Assembly: GCA_016718385.1 (NCBI GenBank)
Contig: JADKDK010000002.1
Location: 558,001 to 622,000, forward strand
Direction: 5' to 3'
Source: Gammaproteobacteria bacterium
GTDB taxonomy: Bacteria > Pseudomonadota > Gammaproteobacteria > Pseudomonadales > UBA5518
DNA length: 64,000 nucleotides
Shown here: piece by piece, positions 1 through 9,900 of the stretch
Numbering within the stretch: position 1 is the stretch's first letter
Layout: the number at the start of each line of letters is the position of its first letter
The notes under the pieces: model-generated
Databases searched by the model: none
Told to the model about the DNA's origin: nothing
Seen by the model: the letters and a program-made list of their open reading frames with translations, nothing else
Translations under genes and position numbers: made by a program

Positions 1-486
1 CCCCATCGAGCCCATGAGCTCGTCGGCACCGATGTCGAGGAACTCCATCATCACCAGGCGCGGCAACTGCGCGGTGAAGCCGCGCTGGATATCGACGCTG
101 CCCGTCCTTGGTAACCTGTCGATCAATTGACCCGCGATGCCGCGGATCAACGGGCGCAGCGGCTCCATATTGCGCCTGGACATCGCACCGGTGACCAGCT
201 TGCGGATGCGCGTGTGATCGGGACCCTCCATGATGCCCAGCGCGTGGCTGCGCCAGGTGTGCAGCGGATCACCGGAGCGGAAACCGCGGGCTTCGAGCCG
301 CTCGATACCCTCGTTGATGAAATCGTGCCCGCGGATTGCCCACTCGGCATCATCCCAGCGCAGCACGGCGAGCTGGCCCGTATCCGTGAGGGCGGTGCGA
401 TGCTTCGCGCGAAATCCGGCGAGCACCGGATGCGGGTTTTGCCAGAAAGCGGGATCGCCCCAGGGAATCAGCTCTGCCGTGCTCAT
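1..486 (-). CDS. Cytochrome P450, N-terminal part (runs off the window)
   Basis: The visible 162 residues are the N-terminal third of a soluble bacterial P450, a heme-thiolate monooxygenase. Around residues 8-20 is the usual WGDPAFWQNPHP-type opening, followed by a conserved stretch near residues 85-115 (EGPDHTRIRKLVTGAMSRR) matching the C-helix region where P450s contact the heme propionate through a His and an Arg. The I-helix, ExxR and Cys heme loop lie beyond base 1, so substrate class cannot be judged. Start chosen at 486 because a GGAG lies 6 nt upstream; an in-frame ATG at 501 lacks a good ribosome site. There is no signal peptide or membrane anchor, typical of soluble class I enzymes that need separate ferredoxin and reductase, neither of which is visible here. 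Family confident, role unknown. Confidence 0.88.
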   Translation of the reverse strand, partial: MSTAELIPWGDPAFWQNPHPVLAGFRAKHRTALTDTGQLAVLRWDDAEWAIRGHDFINEGIERLEARGFRSGDPLHTWRSHALGIMEGPDHTRIRKLVTGAMSRRNMEPLRPLIRGIAGQLIDRLPRTGSVDIQRGFTAQLPRLVMMEFLDIGADELMGSMG

Positions 487-548
487 GCCGCGCTCCGTCA
501 TTGAACTGCTTGTTATCGTGCCCTTTTCGATCGAACCCGATCAGGGCT

Positions 549-2117
549 TCATTGCGCCACGCGCGCACCGTCGACGTGGAAGCGCACGTAGGGGAGCTGT
601 TCCCGCGCAATGCTGCCGACGCCCGCGGGCACGGCCGTTTGCCCGCCGGGCTCGAGCGTGCCCCGCAGCCGCACCGGCGAGCCCTGCTGCACGACCCGCC
701 CGGCGTTGTTCACCAGCACCGGCGTGAGCTGCACGTCGCGCAGGGGCACCGGCGCGCGGTTGCCGACGACGGCGAACAAACGACCCTCGGCATCGAACTG
801 CCCCTTCGCCGTCACGTAGTTGCCCGGATTCTGCGGCAGGTCCATGCGCACGAACTCCACCGCCGCTGCCTGGCCGATGGGACTGCTGGATTTCGCGGCC
901 GCGCGATAGTAGGACATGGCCCTGGCCCCGTCGCCGCGATCGCGCGCAATGTTGCCGAGGTAGTAGGCCGCCGGCGCCGTGGGCAGGAGCTCGACGCTCC
1001 GGTTGAGCCACTCTTCCGCCTTGGCCTTGTTGCCGCCCTGCAACTGGGCCACGCCGCCACCCAGCCAGGAACCGAAGTAGCCCGGATTCAGCGCCATGGC
1101 TTTCTGGTAATGCGGTATCGCGGCGCCGGGGTTTTTCTCCGCGAGCGCCAGCTCGCCCAGCAGTTCATGGAAGCGGCCTTCGCGCGGCAGCAACTGGATG
1201 GCCTCCCCGGTCAACGACCTCGCCGATGCGAAATCCTTCCTGCGCGCCGCCGCGATCGCCTTGTCGTACTTGTCGTACGCCGGCTTGATGGCGCGCAGCG
1301 GCTTCAACTGCGCCGCGTAGCGTTCGGCCCCCAGTTCCCCGCCGCGGCCGAGCTGTTCGGCAGCGACACGGTTCTGCGCAACGCGCTCGGCCGAGGGCGG
1401 GTGCGAGGCGAACAGACCCTCCAGCCAGCCCTGCTTTTTGGCGCCGCTCTCGGACAGGCGCACGAAGCTTTCCTGCAGCGTGACCGCGCCCCAGGGATCA
1501 TAACCGGCGGCTTTCATGTACTTCATGCCGTAGCGGTCACCATCGAGCTCCTGTTCGCGGCTGTACTTCTGCTGGATCATCTGGGCACCGACGCCCGCGC
1601 CCTGGATGGCCAGGTTGGCCGTGTTCTGGTCGACGCCGCCGATGGCCGCGCCGATCTGCGCCGCCGCCATGCCGACCTGCAGCAGGGTGCCGCGCTCCTG
1701 CGCCTTGGCGCCATGACGGGCCGCCGCGTGCACGATCTCGTGGCCGAGCACCGCCGCGAGCTCGGCCTCGTTCTGCAATTCGGTGAGCAGCCCCCTGTTG
1801 ACCGCGATCTTGCCACCGGGAAGGGCCCAGGCGTTGGGCACCGAGCTGTTGAGCACGACGAACTCGTAAGGCAGCTTGCGATCGGCTACCGCCGCAAGTT
1901 TCTGCCCCACTGCATTCACGTAATCCGTCAGTTCGGGCATCACGGTGAAATCGCCGCCCTCGCTCTGGCGGGTCGGCGCGTAGTACTGCTCGCCCATCTT
2001 CACTTCCTGGGCTTCGGAAACGAACTGGATCTCCTTGTCGCCCGTCACGGGGTTGACGCCGCAGGCGCTCAGCGCTGCGGCCATCAGGATCCACAGGCAT
2101 GTCTTCAGGCTTCGCAT
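549..2117 (-). CDS. M48 family metalloprotease lipoprotein with TPR repeats
   Basis: Periplasmic zinc metallopeptidase of the BepA/LoiP-type M48 family, likely acting in outer-membrane protein quality control. Residues 1-20 form a lipoprotein signal with lipobox LSAC. The zinc site HEIVH (HExxH) lies around residue 125, with the downstream glutamate ligand in EQELDGDRYG. The peptidase domain is followed by about 200 residues of TPR-like helical repeats and a C-terminal beta-rich tail, so the protein is longer than the roughly 480-residue BepA. Start at 2117 is set by AAGGAG 7 nt upstream and by the signal peptide; the open frame continues upstream without one. It is divergent from the lipoprotein gene at 2303, with about 185 nt between them. 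Family certain; exact substrate not known. Confidence 0.93.
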   Translation of the reverse strand: MRSLKTCLWILMAAALSACGVNPVTGDKEIQFVSEAQEVKMGEQYYAPTRQSEGGDFTVMPELTDYVNAVGQKLAAVADRKLPYEFVVLNSSVPNAWALPGGKIAVNRGLLTELQNEAELAAVLGHEIVHAAARHGAKAQERGTLLQVGMAAAQIGAAIGGVDQNTANLAIQGAGVGAQMIQQKYSREQELDGDRYGMKYMKAAGYDPWGAVTLQESFVRLSESGAKKQGWLEGLFASHPPSAERVAQNRVAAEQLGRGGELGAERYAAQLKPLRAIKPAYDKYDKAIAAARRKDFASARSLTGEAIQLLPREGRFHELLGELALAEKNPGAAIPHYQKAMALNPGYFGSWLGGGVAQLQGGNKAKAEEWLNRSVELLPTAPAAYYLGNIARDRGDGARAMSYYRAAAKSSSPIGQAAAVEFVRMDLPQNPGNYVTAKGQFDAEGRLFAVVGNRAPVPLRDVQLTPVLVNNAGRVVQQGSPVRLRGTLEPGGQTAVPAGVGSIAREQLPYVRFHVDGARVAQ

Positions 2118-2302
2118 GGCAGGCTCCTTCCCGGGGGGCAAGCGTCGCGCGCCATCGTATATCCGACGACGCGGCAGCCGGTCAAATGCGCCTGCGGGCA
2201 GGCGACGGTCCTGGACCCGGGATCGGGTGCGACATGCCGGCGCCGCGGGGCAAGCGCCGGCACGCGCTGATCCGCGCAGGGGCATCGAGCCGTAAAAGCA
2301 AC

Positions 2303-3172
2303 ATGGCGACCAGCACCGGCATGAGTCTCGGACAGCTGCAGCGAATCGCACTGGTGGTGCTGTTCGCGCTGGCGCTGTCCGCCTGCGGCACGCGCCTGAT
2401 CTACGATCGCATGGATACCCTGCTCTACTTCCAGCTCGCCAGCGAGGTCACCCTGGACGACGAGCAGGCCGGCGCGCTGCGCGCCTCGCTGCGCGAGCTC
2501 CACGCCTGGCACCGCGGCGCGGCACTGCCGGCTTACGCCGAATTCCTCGAGACGCTGGCAGATGACATGGCGCAGCCGATGGGCGCCGGCGCCATCGATG
2601 CCGCGCGCATCGGTCTCGAGGCATTGTGGCGCGATACGGTCGCGGGCTTCGCACCCGCAGCCGCACGCTGGCTCGCGAGTCTCGATCCGGCGCAGCGCGA
2701 GGAGTTCTTCGCCGCCCTGGCCGAACGTGACGAGGAGCTGCGGCGGGAGTACTGCGACATCGGCGACGAGGAGCGCAGGCGCAACCGCGAGCAGGCGGTG
2801 GTTTCCGCGCTGGGCGACTGGCTGGGTCGTCTGGGTCCGGAGCAGCGGACGCTGGTGCGCGAGCAGTTGCAGGCCATCGATGCCAACGGCTGTGACTGGA
2901 TCGCGAACCGCGCGGGCTTTCGCGAACGCTTGCGACAGCTCGTCGACACGCACACGGCGGATCCGCACTACGGGGCGAGGCTGGCGCGCCTGCTGATGCA
3001 CCCCGAAGACGGCTGGGACCCCGCCTACCGGGCGCGCTACGCGGCCAACAGCGAAGTCGTCGTGACGATGCTGGCGGAGCTCGACCGCACGCTCACCGAG
3101 CGCCAGCGCGCGCGGCTCGGCTCGAAGTTGCGCCGCTACGCCCTGGACTTTCGCGAACTCGCCGCGACCTGA
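2303..3172 (+). CDS. DUF6279 family lipoprotein
   Basis: A 289-residue predicted lipoprotein: hydrophobic segment LVVLFALALSACG near residues 15-28 ends in a lipobox, so the mature protein would be anchored by its Cys. The stretch after it (LIYDRMDTLLYFQLASEVTL) matches the start of DUF6279, a family of helical lipoproteins seen mainly in gammaproteobacteria and without an assigned function. The rest is mostly alpha-helical, rich in Arg and Glu, with no catalytic motif that I recognise. Start at 2303 puts the signal 14 residues in; an in-frame ATG at 2321 is an alternative, and neither has a strong ribosome site. It is transcribed away from the M48 protease, suggesting a shared divergent promoter region and possibly a common envelope role (inference). 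Confidence 0.82.
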   Translation: MATSTGMSLGQLQRIALVVLFALALSACGTRLIYDRMDTLLYFQLASEVTLDDEQAGALRASLRELHAWHRGAALPAYAEFLETLADDMAQPMGAGAIDAARIGLEALWRDTVAGFAPAAARWLASLDPAQREEFFAALAERDEELRREYCDIGDEERRRNREQAVVSALGDWLGRLGPEQRTLVREQLQAIDANGCDWIANRAGFRERLRQLVDTHTADPHYGARLARLLMHPEDGWDPAYRARYAANSEVVVTMLAELDRTLTERQRARLGSKLRRYALDFRELAAT

Positions 3173-3202
3173 GCGGCAACACCTGCCGCGCCGGCGCCAC
3201 CC

Positions 3203-4138
3203 TCACGAATCCGCGAGCCCGGACAGGAAGGCACTGATCATCCGCGCAAGCTCGTCGGTGCTCCCCGGCGACAGGATGTCCCCCGCGAGCACGTGCTGCG
3301 ACGGGTCGCCGGAGCGCTCGAAGGCGACCAGCCGCTTGCGCTCCCCGCCCCACTCGGCAAACGCATCGGCCACCGCGGCCGGATCGATCACCCGGTCCGC
3401 CGGGGAGTAGATCATCAGCGTCGGGACGCCGATCGCGGACTTGTCGATCGCCGCAACGTCCTTCACGAGCCGCACCAGTTGCGGCAACGCCCGGTAGGGA
3501 TAACTCCACGTCCAGTAGCGGGCCTGCCGTGCATTGTGCGGCTGCCAGCTGCGGTAATCGTCGCCGAGATAGCCGAGCAGCGCCGGCCCGAGCACCGGCC
3601 AGTCGAGCAGGTACAGCGTGCGGTCACGCGGCGCGAAATTGGGCGAGATCATCACCAGCGCGGCCAGCGAGTCGTCGTGCGAGCGGCTCGCCGCCCAGGT
3701 CGACAGCGTGCCGCCCGTGGACGTCGACAGCAGCACGACACGCTCGCCGATGGCGCGCCCGATGGCCAGCGCTTCCAGCGTGTCCTGCTGCCACGCCGCC
3801 ACGGAACCCTCCAGCATCGCCGCGCCATCGCGCCCGTGGCCGGTGAGGCGTGTGAAGAACTGGTTTGCGCCGAGCGCCTCGCCCACCCGCTCGACCAGCG
3901 GGAACACTTCCTGCCGCGTCGCCGAGTAGCCGTGCAGGTAGACCAGCGCGAGCGGCGTCCGGCCCGGTTCGCCGCCGGCCCAGCGCACCGCCCGTTCGGC
4001 TCCCGGCGTGATGCCCGGCTCGCGCCGCTCGCGCGCCGCGAGGTACGTCTCCACCTCGCCGGGTACACCGGGGAACGTGCCGCCATACGCCGCGCCGCAC
4101 AGCAACACCAGGCAGACGATTGCCGCCAGGCTCGACAT
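3203..4138 (-). CDS. Secreted alpha/beta hydrolase (serine aminopeptidase S33-like)
   Basis: About 311 residues. An N-terminal signal peptide (SSLAAIVCLVLLCGAAYG) predicts export. The alpha/beta-hydrolase fold shows the oxyanion-region motif YLHGYSATR near residue 68, the nucleophile elbow STSTGG near residue 140 (GxSxG-like with Ser in place of the first Gly), an acid in YSPADRVID near residue 245, and the catalytic His in SQHVLAG near residue 283. This is the layout of monoacylglycerol-lipase or esterase-type hydrolases, so an ester- or lipid-cleaving role is likely, but substrate is not determinable. Start at 4138 was chosen for the signal peptide; the frame is open upstream to 4267 but that extension has no family character. 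It converges on the DUF6279 gene, ending 30 nt from it. Confidence 0.85.
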   Translation of the reverse strand: MSSLAAIVCLVLLCGAAYGGTFPGVPGEVETYLAARERREPGITPGAERAVRWAGGEPGRTPLALVYLHGYSATRQEVFPLVERVGEALGANQFFTRLTGHGRDGAAMLEGSVAAWQQDTLEALAIGRAIGERVVLLSTSTGGTLSTWAASRSHDDSLAALVMISPNFAPRDRTLYLLDWPVLGPALLGYLGDDYRSWQPHNARQARYWTWSYPYRALPQLVRLVKDVAAIDKSAIGVPTLMIYSPADRVIDPAAVADAFAEWGGERKRLVAFERSGDPSQHVLAGDILSPGSTDELARMISAFLSGLADS

Positions 4139-4588
4139 GGCGTGTCCGCTCGTCACGTCATCGCCGCCGCATGGCGTCGTCCGCCCGGTGCGCAGGCGCG
4201 CGCGAGCGCCGGGTAATGCCGCGACAACACAGCCGGTGCAGGCAACATCGCAGTAGTCCTCGCTCACCCAACCGAGCCGGCATTGTTGTGGCTAGATGCG
4301 CCACGCGCAACCACGCCGCATGGGGCGTCATGGTCGACATCGCAGCGCTTGGCCGGCATCGGCCGTTCGCCACAGTTGGGCTATGCTGGCGACCATCGTG
4401 CAGCCGACGCGGTGGTGGCGGGCTCGGGGGCGCCCAACGGCAGCGCCGCGCGCGCGACGTGGTCGTGGATGCGCGGCGCGAGCTGCACGCGCATACTGCC
4501 GTGGTCCGGGACTGGGCGCCGGCGGGAATCCGCCCGGCGGCGCATTACTCCGTATCACCGCTTCCACTGGCGGCGCAGGACAAGCCCG
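4139..4588. other. 450-nt gap without a recognisable gene
   Basis: This stretch separates the hydrolase start from the saccharopine-like gene. Open frames exist on both strands, as expected at this GC content, but none has a family-like composition, ribosome site or signal peptide. I see no convincing promoter pair, hairpin or repeat in it. It may hold promoters for both flanking genes. Confidence 0.5.
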
Positions 4589-5611
4589 ATGCATGACGAC
4601 ATCATGATCTACGGCGCCAACGGCTACACCGCGGGGCTCATCATCGAACGCGCCGTTGCCGCGGGTGCGACACCGGTCCTCGCCGGCCGCACGGAGGCGA
4701 CGCTGCGGCCGCTGGCCGAGCGTACCGGGCTGGCGCTGCGCGTGTTCCCGGTCGACGACGCGTATGCCGTGGCGAGCAACCTCCACGACATCGGCGTGGT
4801 GATCAACTGCGCGGGACCGTTCGTGCGCACCCGGGCGCGGCGTCACTACCTACATCACGGGCGATCGATGTCTCGAGGATCTGGCCCATGGACCACGCGC
4901 GCGCGCCGGGTGGTGATGCCCGGGTCGCTACCGGCCGAGCGACGCCTGGCACCGAGGCCGCCGCCCAGCGACCGCCTGACGCTGGCCTTCCAGGCCCTCG
5001 GGAGCCCCTCGCACGGCACCGCGACCACGATGATCGAGAACCTGCATCGCGGCAGCAGGATCCGCGCGGACGGTCGCATCATCGCCGCACCCGCCGGGTT
5101 CGCGCAGCGCAACATCGATTTCGGCCGCGGCCCCGTCCCCGCGATGTGCATTGCCTGGGGCGACGTGGCCACCGCCTACCACTCGACCGGCATTCCCGAC
5201 ATCGCGGTCTACATGGCGGCACCGCTGCCGCTGCGATGGATATCGCAGGCCGCGAGCGCGCTGCCCGGCGTGACGGGCTCCGCCATGGTGCGCAAGGTGC
5301 TTCAGCGCATCGTCGATGCCGGCCCCGCGGGTCCGGATGCCGCGGCGCGCCGGCGCGGACGATCGCTGCTGTGGGGCGAGGTGCGCAATGGCGCCGGCAA
5401 GACCGCGGCTGCGCGTATCGAAACGCCGGAGGGCTATGCGCTCACGGCGATCACGGCATGGGACATCGCCTGCCGGGTGGCGAGCACCGGGGTCGCCCGG
5501 CCGGGCTTTCGCACACCATCGATGGTGCTGGGTGCGGATTACATCCTCGGGATTGCCGGCACCACGCGTACCGAGCTGTCGCGGGTTTCGCAAACAATTG
5601 CGCTACGGTGA
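4589..5611 (+). pseudogene. Saccharopine dehydrogenase-like (trans-acting enoyl reductase) gene with a decayed centre
   Basis: The N-terminus is a clean Rossmann start (IMIYGANGYTAGLIIERAV) and residues up to CAGPFVRT near 78 match the saccharopine dehydrogenase-like NADP-binding family, relatives of mycobacterial trans-acting enoyl reductases. From about 4830 to 4965 the reading frame loses family sequence: the expected block with HYxDITGE is only dimly visible in another frame (TTYITGD at about 4842-4862), and the loop after VVMPG that normally reads VGFDVVP is replaced by Arg/Pro-rich residues. From LTLAFQALG onward (4977) the family sequence returns in the starting frame to the end. Several compensating small deletions would explain this. 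It may be a real pseudogene or a locally corrupted assembly; a functional but unusual protein is less likely. Its 340 residues are somewhat short for the family. Confidence 0.6.
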
Positions 5612-5654
5612 TCGATACGCGCCGTGCTCACGACATCGCGGCCATCGGCCGCTC

Positions 5655-6932
5655 CTACGACCTGCCCGTCGCGTCGTCGCCGCTAACCAGGGCGTCTTGC
5701 GACGCGCCTTCGCCGACGGGGAATGGCGCTGCCGCCGCGGGGCCACCGGATTCGGGCGAGTAGTGCTCGCGGTAGATCGTGACGAAGGCGAGCAGGCTCG
5801 CGATCACGATCGGCCCGATGATCAGGCCGGTGACCCCGTAGACGCTCGCGCCGCCGATGATGCCGCAAAAGATCAGCAGGATCGGCATGCGCGCGCGGCT
5901 GCCGATCAGGATGGGCTTCAGCACGTTGTCGGCGAGGCTCACGAGGAAGAAACCCCACGCGAACACGAACACACCCCAGGCGGGTGACTTCATGAAGATG
6001 AAGACGCCGATCGGCGCCCACACCAGTCCGGCGCCCACGACCGGGATCATGGCGGCGAAACCGGTCATCACGCCGAAGAACACCGCGAGCGGCACCCCGG
6101 CGATCTGGTAACCGATCATCGCCAGCAGGCCCTGTATCACCGCGGTCAGCAGCGCACCGCGAATCACCGCCGTGACGGTCTGGTAGATGCGCAGCGCGAT
6201 CGACTGCGCCTGCGCCACCGGCATGGGCACGGTGTCGAACAGCCAGTGCAGGAAGCGTTCGCCGTCGCGAAAGCAGAAGAACAGCAGCACCTGGATCAGC
6301 AGCAGGTTGACCACCCCGAGCAGGATGTTGCGGGCCATGACGGCGCCGACATTGGCGATCTTCGCGCTGGCCGCATTGATGTTGCCGAGCATGAATTCCT
6401 GCAGGTCGAACTGCGCGAACAGGCTGCTCTGTCCGGCGAACTCGCTCAGCCGCTGCCAGTAGCCCTGCAGGAATCCGGGCAGCAGGCCCGTCGAAAAGGC
6501 GCCATCGGGCGACTGGAACGCAGCGACCCAGCCGCGCACCGTCGGGTAGAGCTCCGCGGACTGGCGCACCACCACCCCGAGCACGAACAGTGTGGGCACC
6601 AGCACCAGCAACAGCACCGCCAGCGTGCTCAGCGCCGCGGCGGCGCCGTCGCGCGAGGGCAGGCGCGCCTGCAGGAACTTGTGGATCGGGAAGCAGACCA
6701 GCGCGAGCGACGCCGACCAGATGATGGCGTCCGAGAACAGCGACAGGATCAGCAGCAGCTGGTAGATCAGGAACGCGAACACGCCGAAGAAGAACCAGCG
6801 CACGATGCGCCCCTGTTCCGCACCGGCAGGTGCGTGCGGCGTGGGCGGAGCGGCAGCCGGCCCTGGCGCTGCCGGCGGAGCAGCTTCGTCGATCATGGCG
6901 ATACCCGTCGCGTCGAGCCCGGGGAAGGTCAT
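5655..6932 (-). CDS. AI-2E family transporter (PerM/TqsA-like membrane protein)
   Basis: About 425 residues with a Pro/Ala-rich cytoplasmic N-terminus and then the paired hydrophobic segments of the AI-2E exporter (PF01594) family: two N-terminal transmembrane segments (FFFGVFAFLIYQLLLILSLF), a soluble middle region at about residues 110-200, and a C-terminal cluster of five or more segments including the family-typical PILIGSRARMPILLIF and GVTGLIIGPIV blocks. Members export autoinducer-2, or in other branches act as Na+/H+ antiporters; this one cannot be assigned. Start at the ATG at 6932 rather than the GTG at 6947, because AGG sits 5 nt upstream and the GTG overlaps the preceding stop. It is the last gene of a four-gene operon behind an RND pump. 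The C-terminus is Ser/Ala-rich and ends in the short gap before the saccharopine-like gene. Confidence 0.9.
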   Translation of the reverse strand: MTFPGLDATGIAMIDEAAPPAAPGPAAAPPTPHAPAGAEQGRIVRWFFFGVFAFLIYQLLLILSLFSDAIIWSASLALVCFPIHKFLQARLPSRDGAAAALSTLAVLLLVLVPTLFVLGVVVRQSAELYPTVRGWVAAFQSPDGAFSTGLLPGFLQGYWQRLSEFAGQSSLFAQFDLQEFMLGNINAASAKIANVGAVMARNILLGVVNLLLIQVLLFFCFRDGERFLHWLFDTVPMPVAQAQSIALRIYQTVTAVIRGALLTAVIQGLLAMIGYQIAGVPLAVFFGVMTGFAAMIPVVGAGLVWAPIGVFIFMKSPAWGVFVFAWGFFLVSLADNVLKPILIGSRARMPILLIFCGIIGGASVYGVTGLIIGPIVIASLLAFVTIYREHYSPESGGPAAAAPFPVGEGASQDALVSGDDATGRS

Positions 6933-6943
6933 TGTAGCCTGCC

Positions 6944-9900
6944 TCACCCGGTCACCGGCGCGCGCAACGCGCGCGTCCAGCCGAGGAAATCCTCCAGGAT
7001 CAGGTACAGCGCCGGCACCAGCAGCAGCGTGATCACGGTTGCGAACAGCACGCCGAAGGCGAGCGATATCGCCAGCGGCACGAACATCATGGTCGATATG
7101 TCCGCCGTGGCCATCAGCGGCGCCAGCCCGATGAAGGTGGTCGCGGAGGTGAGCAGGATCGGGCGAAAGCGCACCGCGCCGGCGCGCAGCACCGCCTCCT
7201 CCACCGCCACCCCCGCCAGGCGCTGCTGGTTGACGTAGTCGACCAGCACCAGGCTCGCGTTCACCACCACGCCCGACAGCGCCACGATGCCGAGCAGCGA
7301 GAAGAAGGCGAGCGCCTGCCCCATGATCAGGTGCCCCAGCAGCGCACCGATGACGCCGAACGGGATGGCGCTCATGATGACGAAGGGCTGCAGGTAGGAA
7401 TGCAGCGGCACGGCGAGCAGCGCGTAGATGATCAGCAGCGCCAGCAGCGTCATCCCCACGAGGCTGCCCATCGCCTCGGCGCGCTCCTCCGCCTCGCCGG
7501 CGAGCGCGAAGGAGATGCCGGGGAATTTCGCCTCCAGGCGCGGAAACTCGGTAGCGGCCACCGACGCCAGCACCTTTTCCGGCACCACCACCTCGCGATC
7601 CACATCACCCTGAACGTTCACCACGCGCTGTCCGTCCACGCGGCGTATGGTGGAGTGACCGCGTCCGACCGTGGTCTCGGCCACGCTCATCGAGGGAACC
7701 TCGACGCCTTGCGCCGTGCGGATGCGCATGTTCTCCAGGTCGCCCAGCGACACCCGCTCCGCTTGCGGCAGCCTCACCATCACGCGCACATCATCGCGTC
7801 CGCGCTGCACGCGTTGCGCTTCCTCGCCGTAGAACGCCTGCCGCACCTGGCGGCCGAGGTCGCGCTGCGACAGCCCGAGCAGCTCGGCCTCGGAGCGGAT
7901 CGCGAGCAGGATCTCCTGCTTGCCCGCGCGATAGGTGTCGCTCACGTCGAACACACCGTCGTAGCGCGCCAGTCTCTCGCGCAGTTCGGCCGCCGCCTCG
8001 CCGAGCTGCCGCACGTCGCGACCACGCAGCTCGATGTCGATCGGCTTGCCCGCGCTGAAGGCCTCCGCGGTGAACGTCAGCTCCAGCGCATCGGGAATCG
8101 GACCGGTGAGCTCGCGCCACAGCGCGGCCGCCTCCGCCGAGCCCATCCCGCCGCGCTCGGCATAGGGGCGCAGCTCCACCAGCACTTCCGCGACGTGGCT
8201 GCCCTCGCCGGCGTCGGAACCGAGCGAACCGCGACCGACACGCTTGCCCACCGAGGCCATGACGTGCCGCACGGCCGAAGGCTCCGCGTCGTCACGGCGC
8301 CCCCGATCGAGGCGCTCGCGCAGCGCCTCGGCCGAGGCTTCCAGCCGGCGGGCGGCCTGCTGCGTCACCTCGGCAGGGGTTCCCTCCGGCATGGTCAGCG
8401 AGGCGAACAGGCGGTCACCCTCGACCGACGGAAAATACTGGAACACGATGCGCCCGCTCGCGAGCAGGCCGGCCATGACGATCATGACGGCCACGCCGAT
8501 CGCGCACACCACGTAGCGATGGGCTATCGCGCGGCGTATCAGAGGCAGATAGCTGTCGGCGATGAGACGCTCCAGGCGCGCGGATATGCGGTCCTGCAAG
8601 CGCTCCAGCCAGTTCTCGTCGCGCGCGCCGGCCCTGCGCACCGTCTGGCGGGCGAGGTGCGCGGGCAGGACGAGTTGCGATTCGAGCAGGCTGAAGCACA
8701 GGCACAGCACCACGGTCAGGCCCACCGCGGCAAAGAACGACGCCATGCCGCCCTCGAGAGTGACGATCGGCAGGAACGCCGCCTGCGTCGTGAGCACGCC
8801 GAAGATGACCGGCACCGAGACCTCGCTCGTGCCGCGTATGGCCGCCTCGCGCGGCGCCATGCCCTCGAGCTCGAAGGCGTGCACGCGCTCGCCCACGACG
8901 GTGGCGTCGTCGACGATGATGCCCAGCACCAGCAGGAAGCCCATCAGCGACAGCGAGCTGATCGTGAGGCCCGCCGCGGGAAACATCGCGAGCGCACCGA
9001 GCATCGCGACCGGCATTCCCACGCTCACCCACAGCGCGATGCGCAGGCGCAGGAAGAGCGCCAGCACCACGACCACCAGCGCAAGGCCGCTCCAGGCGTT
9101 GCCCAGCAGCGCGTCGAGGCGATCGACCAGGTCCTGCGACTCGTCGCGCGAGATGTCGATCGCCATGCCCTCGGGCAGCTGCGCGCGCTTGCGCCCGAGG
9201 TAGTCCTTGACGGCGCGGGCGATTTCCAGCGTGTCTTCCTCGCCGACGCGCGAGACCTGCAGCAACAGCGCGGGCTTGCCGTCGTAGCGCACGCGCAGGT
9301 CGGTGTCCTCGAAGCCGTCGACCAGGGTCGCGATCTCGCCGAGCCGCAGCGCGGTGCCGTCGGCGCGCTTCGTCACCACGATATCGCGGAATTCCTCGCC
9401 CGTGTAGCGCTGCCCCTTGGCGCGCAGCAGGATCTCGCCGCCGGCGCTCTTCACCAGTCCGCCCGGCACGTCGAGGCTGGCGTCGCGGATCGCCTGCGCG
9501 ATGCGGTCGAAGGTGAGCCCGTATTGCCGCAGCGTGCGTTCCGAAACCTCGACCGCGATCTCGTAGGGCCGCGCGTACTGGAGGCGCACCTGGCTGATGC
9601 GCGGATCCTCCGTGAGCTCCTCGCGCACCTCCTCGGCCAGTTCCTTCAGCGCGCGCTCGTCGGTGTTGCCCGAGATCGCGAGCTCCATCACGGTCGTCAT
9701 CACCGTGACCTCGTTGATCACCGGCCGCTCGGCCTCGACCGGGAAGGTGTTGATGGCGTAGACCCGCGCGTTGACGTCGTCGAGCGCCTTGCTCTTGTTG
9801 GCGTCGTGGTGCAGTTGCACCAGCACCGAGCACAGCCCTTCCGCCGCGGAGGTCGTGATCTTCCTGATGCCCTCGGTGCCTTCGATGGCCTCCTCGATGC

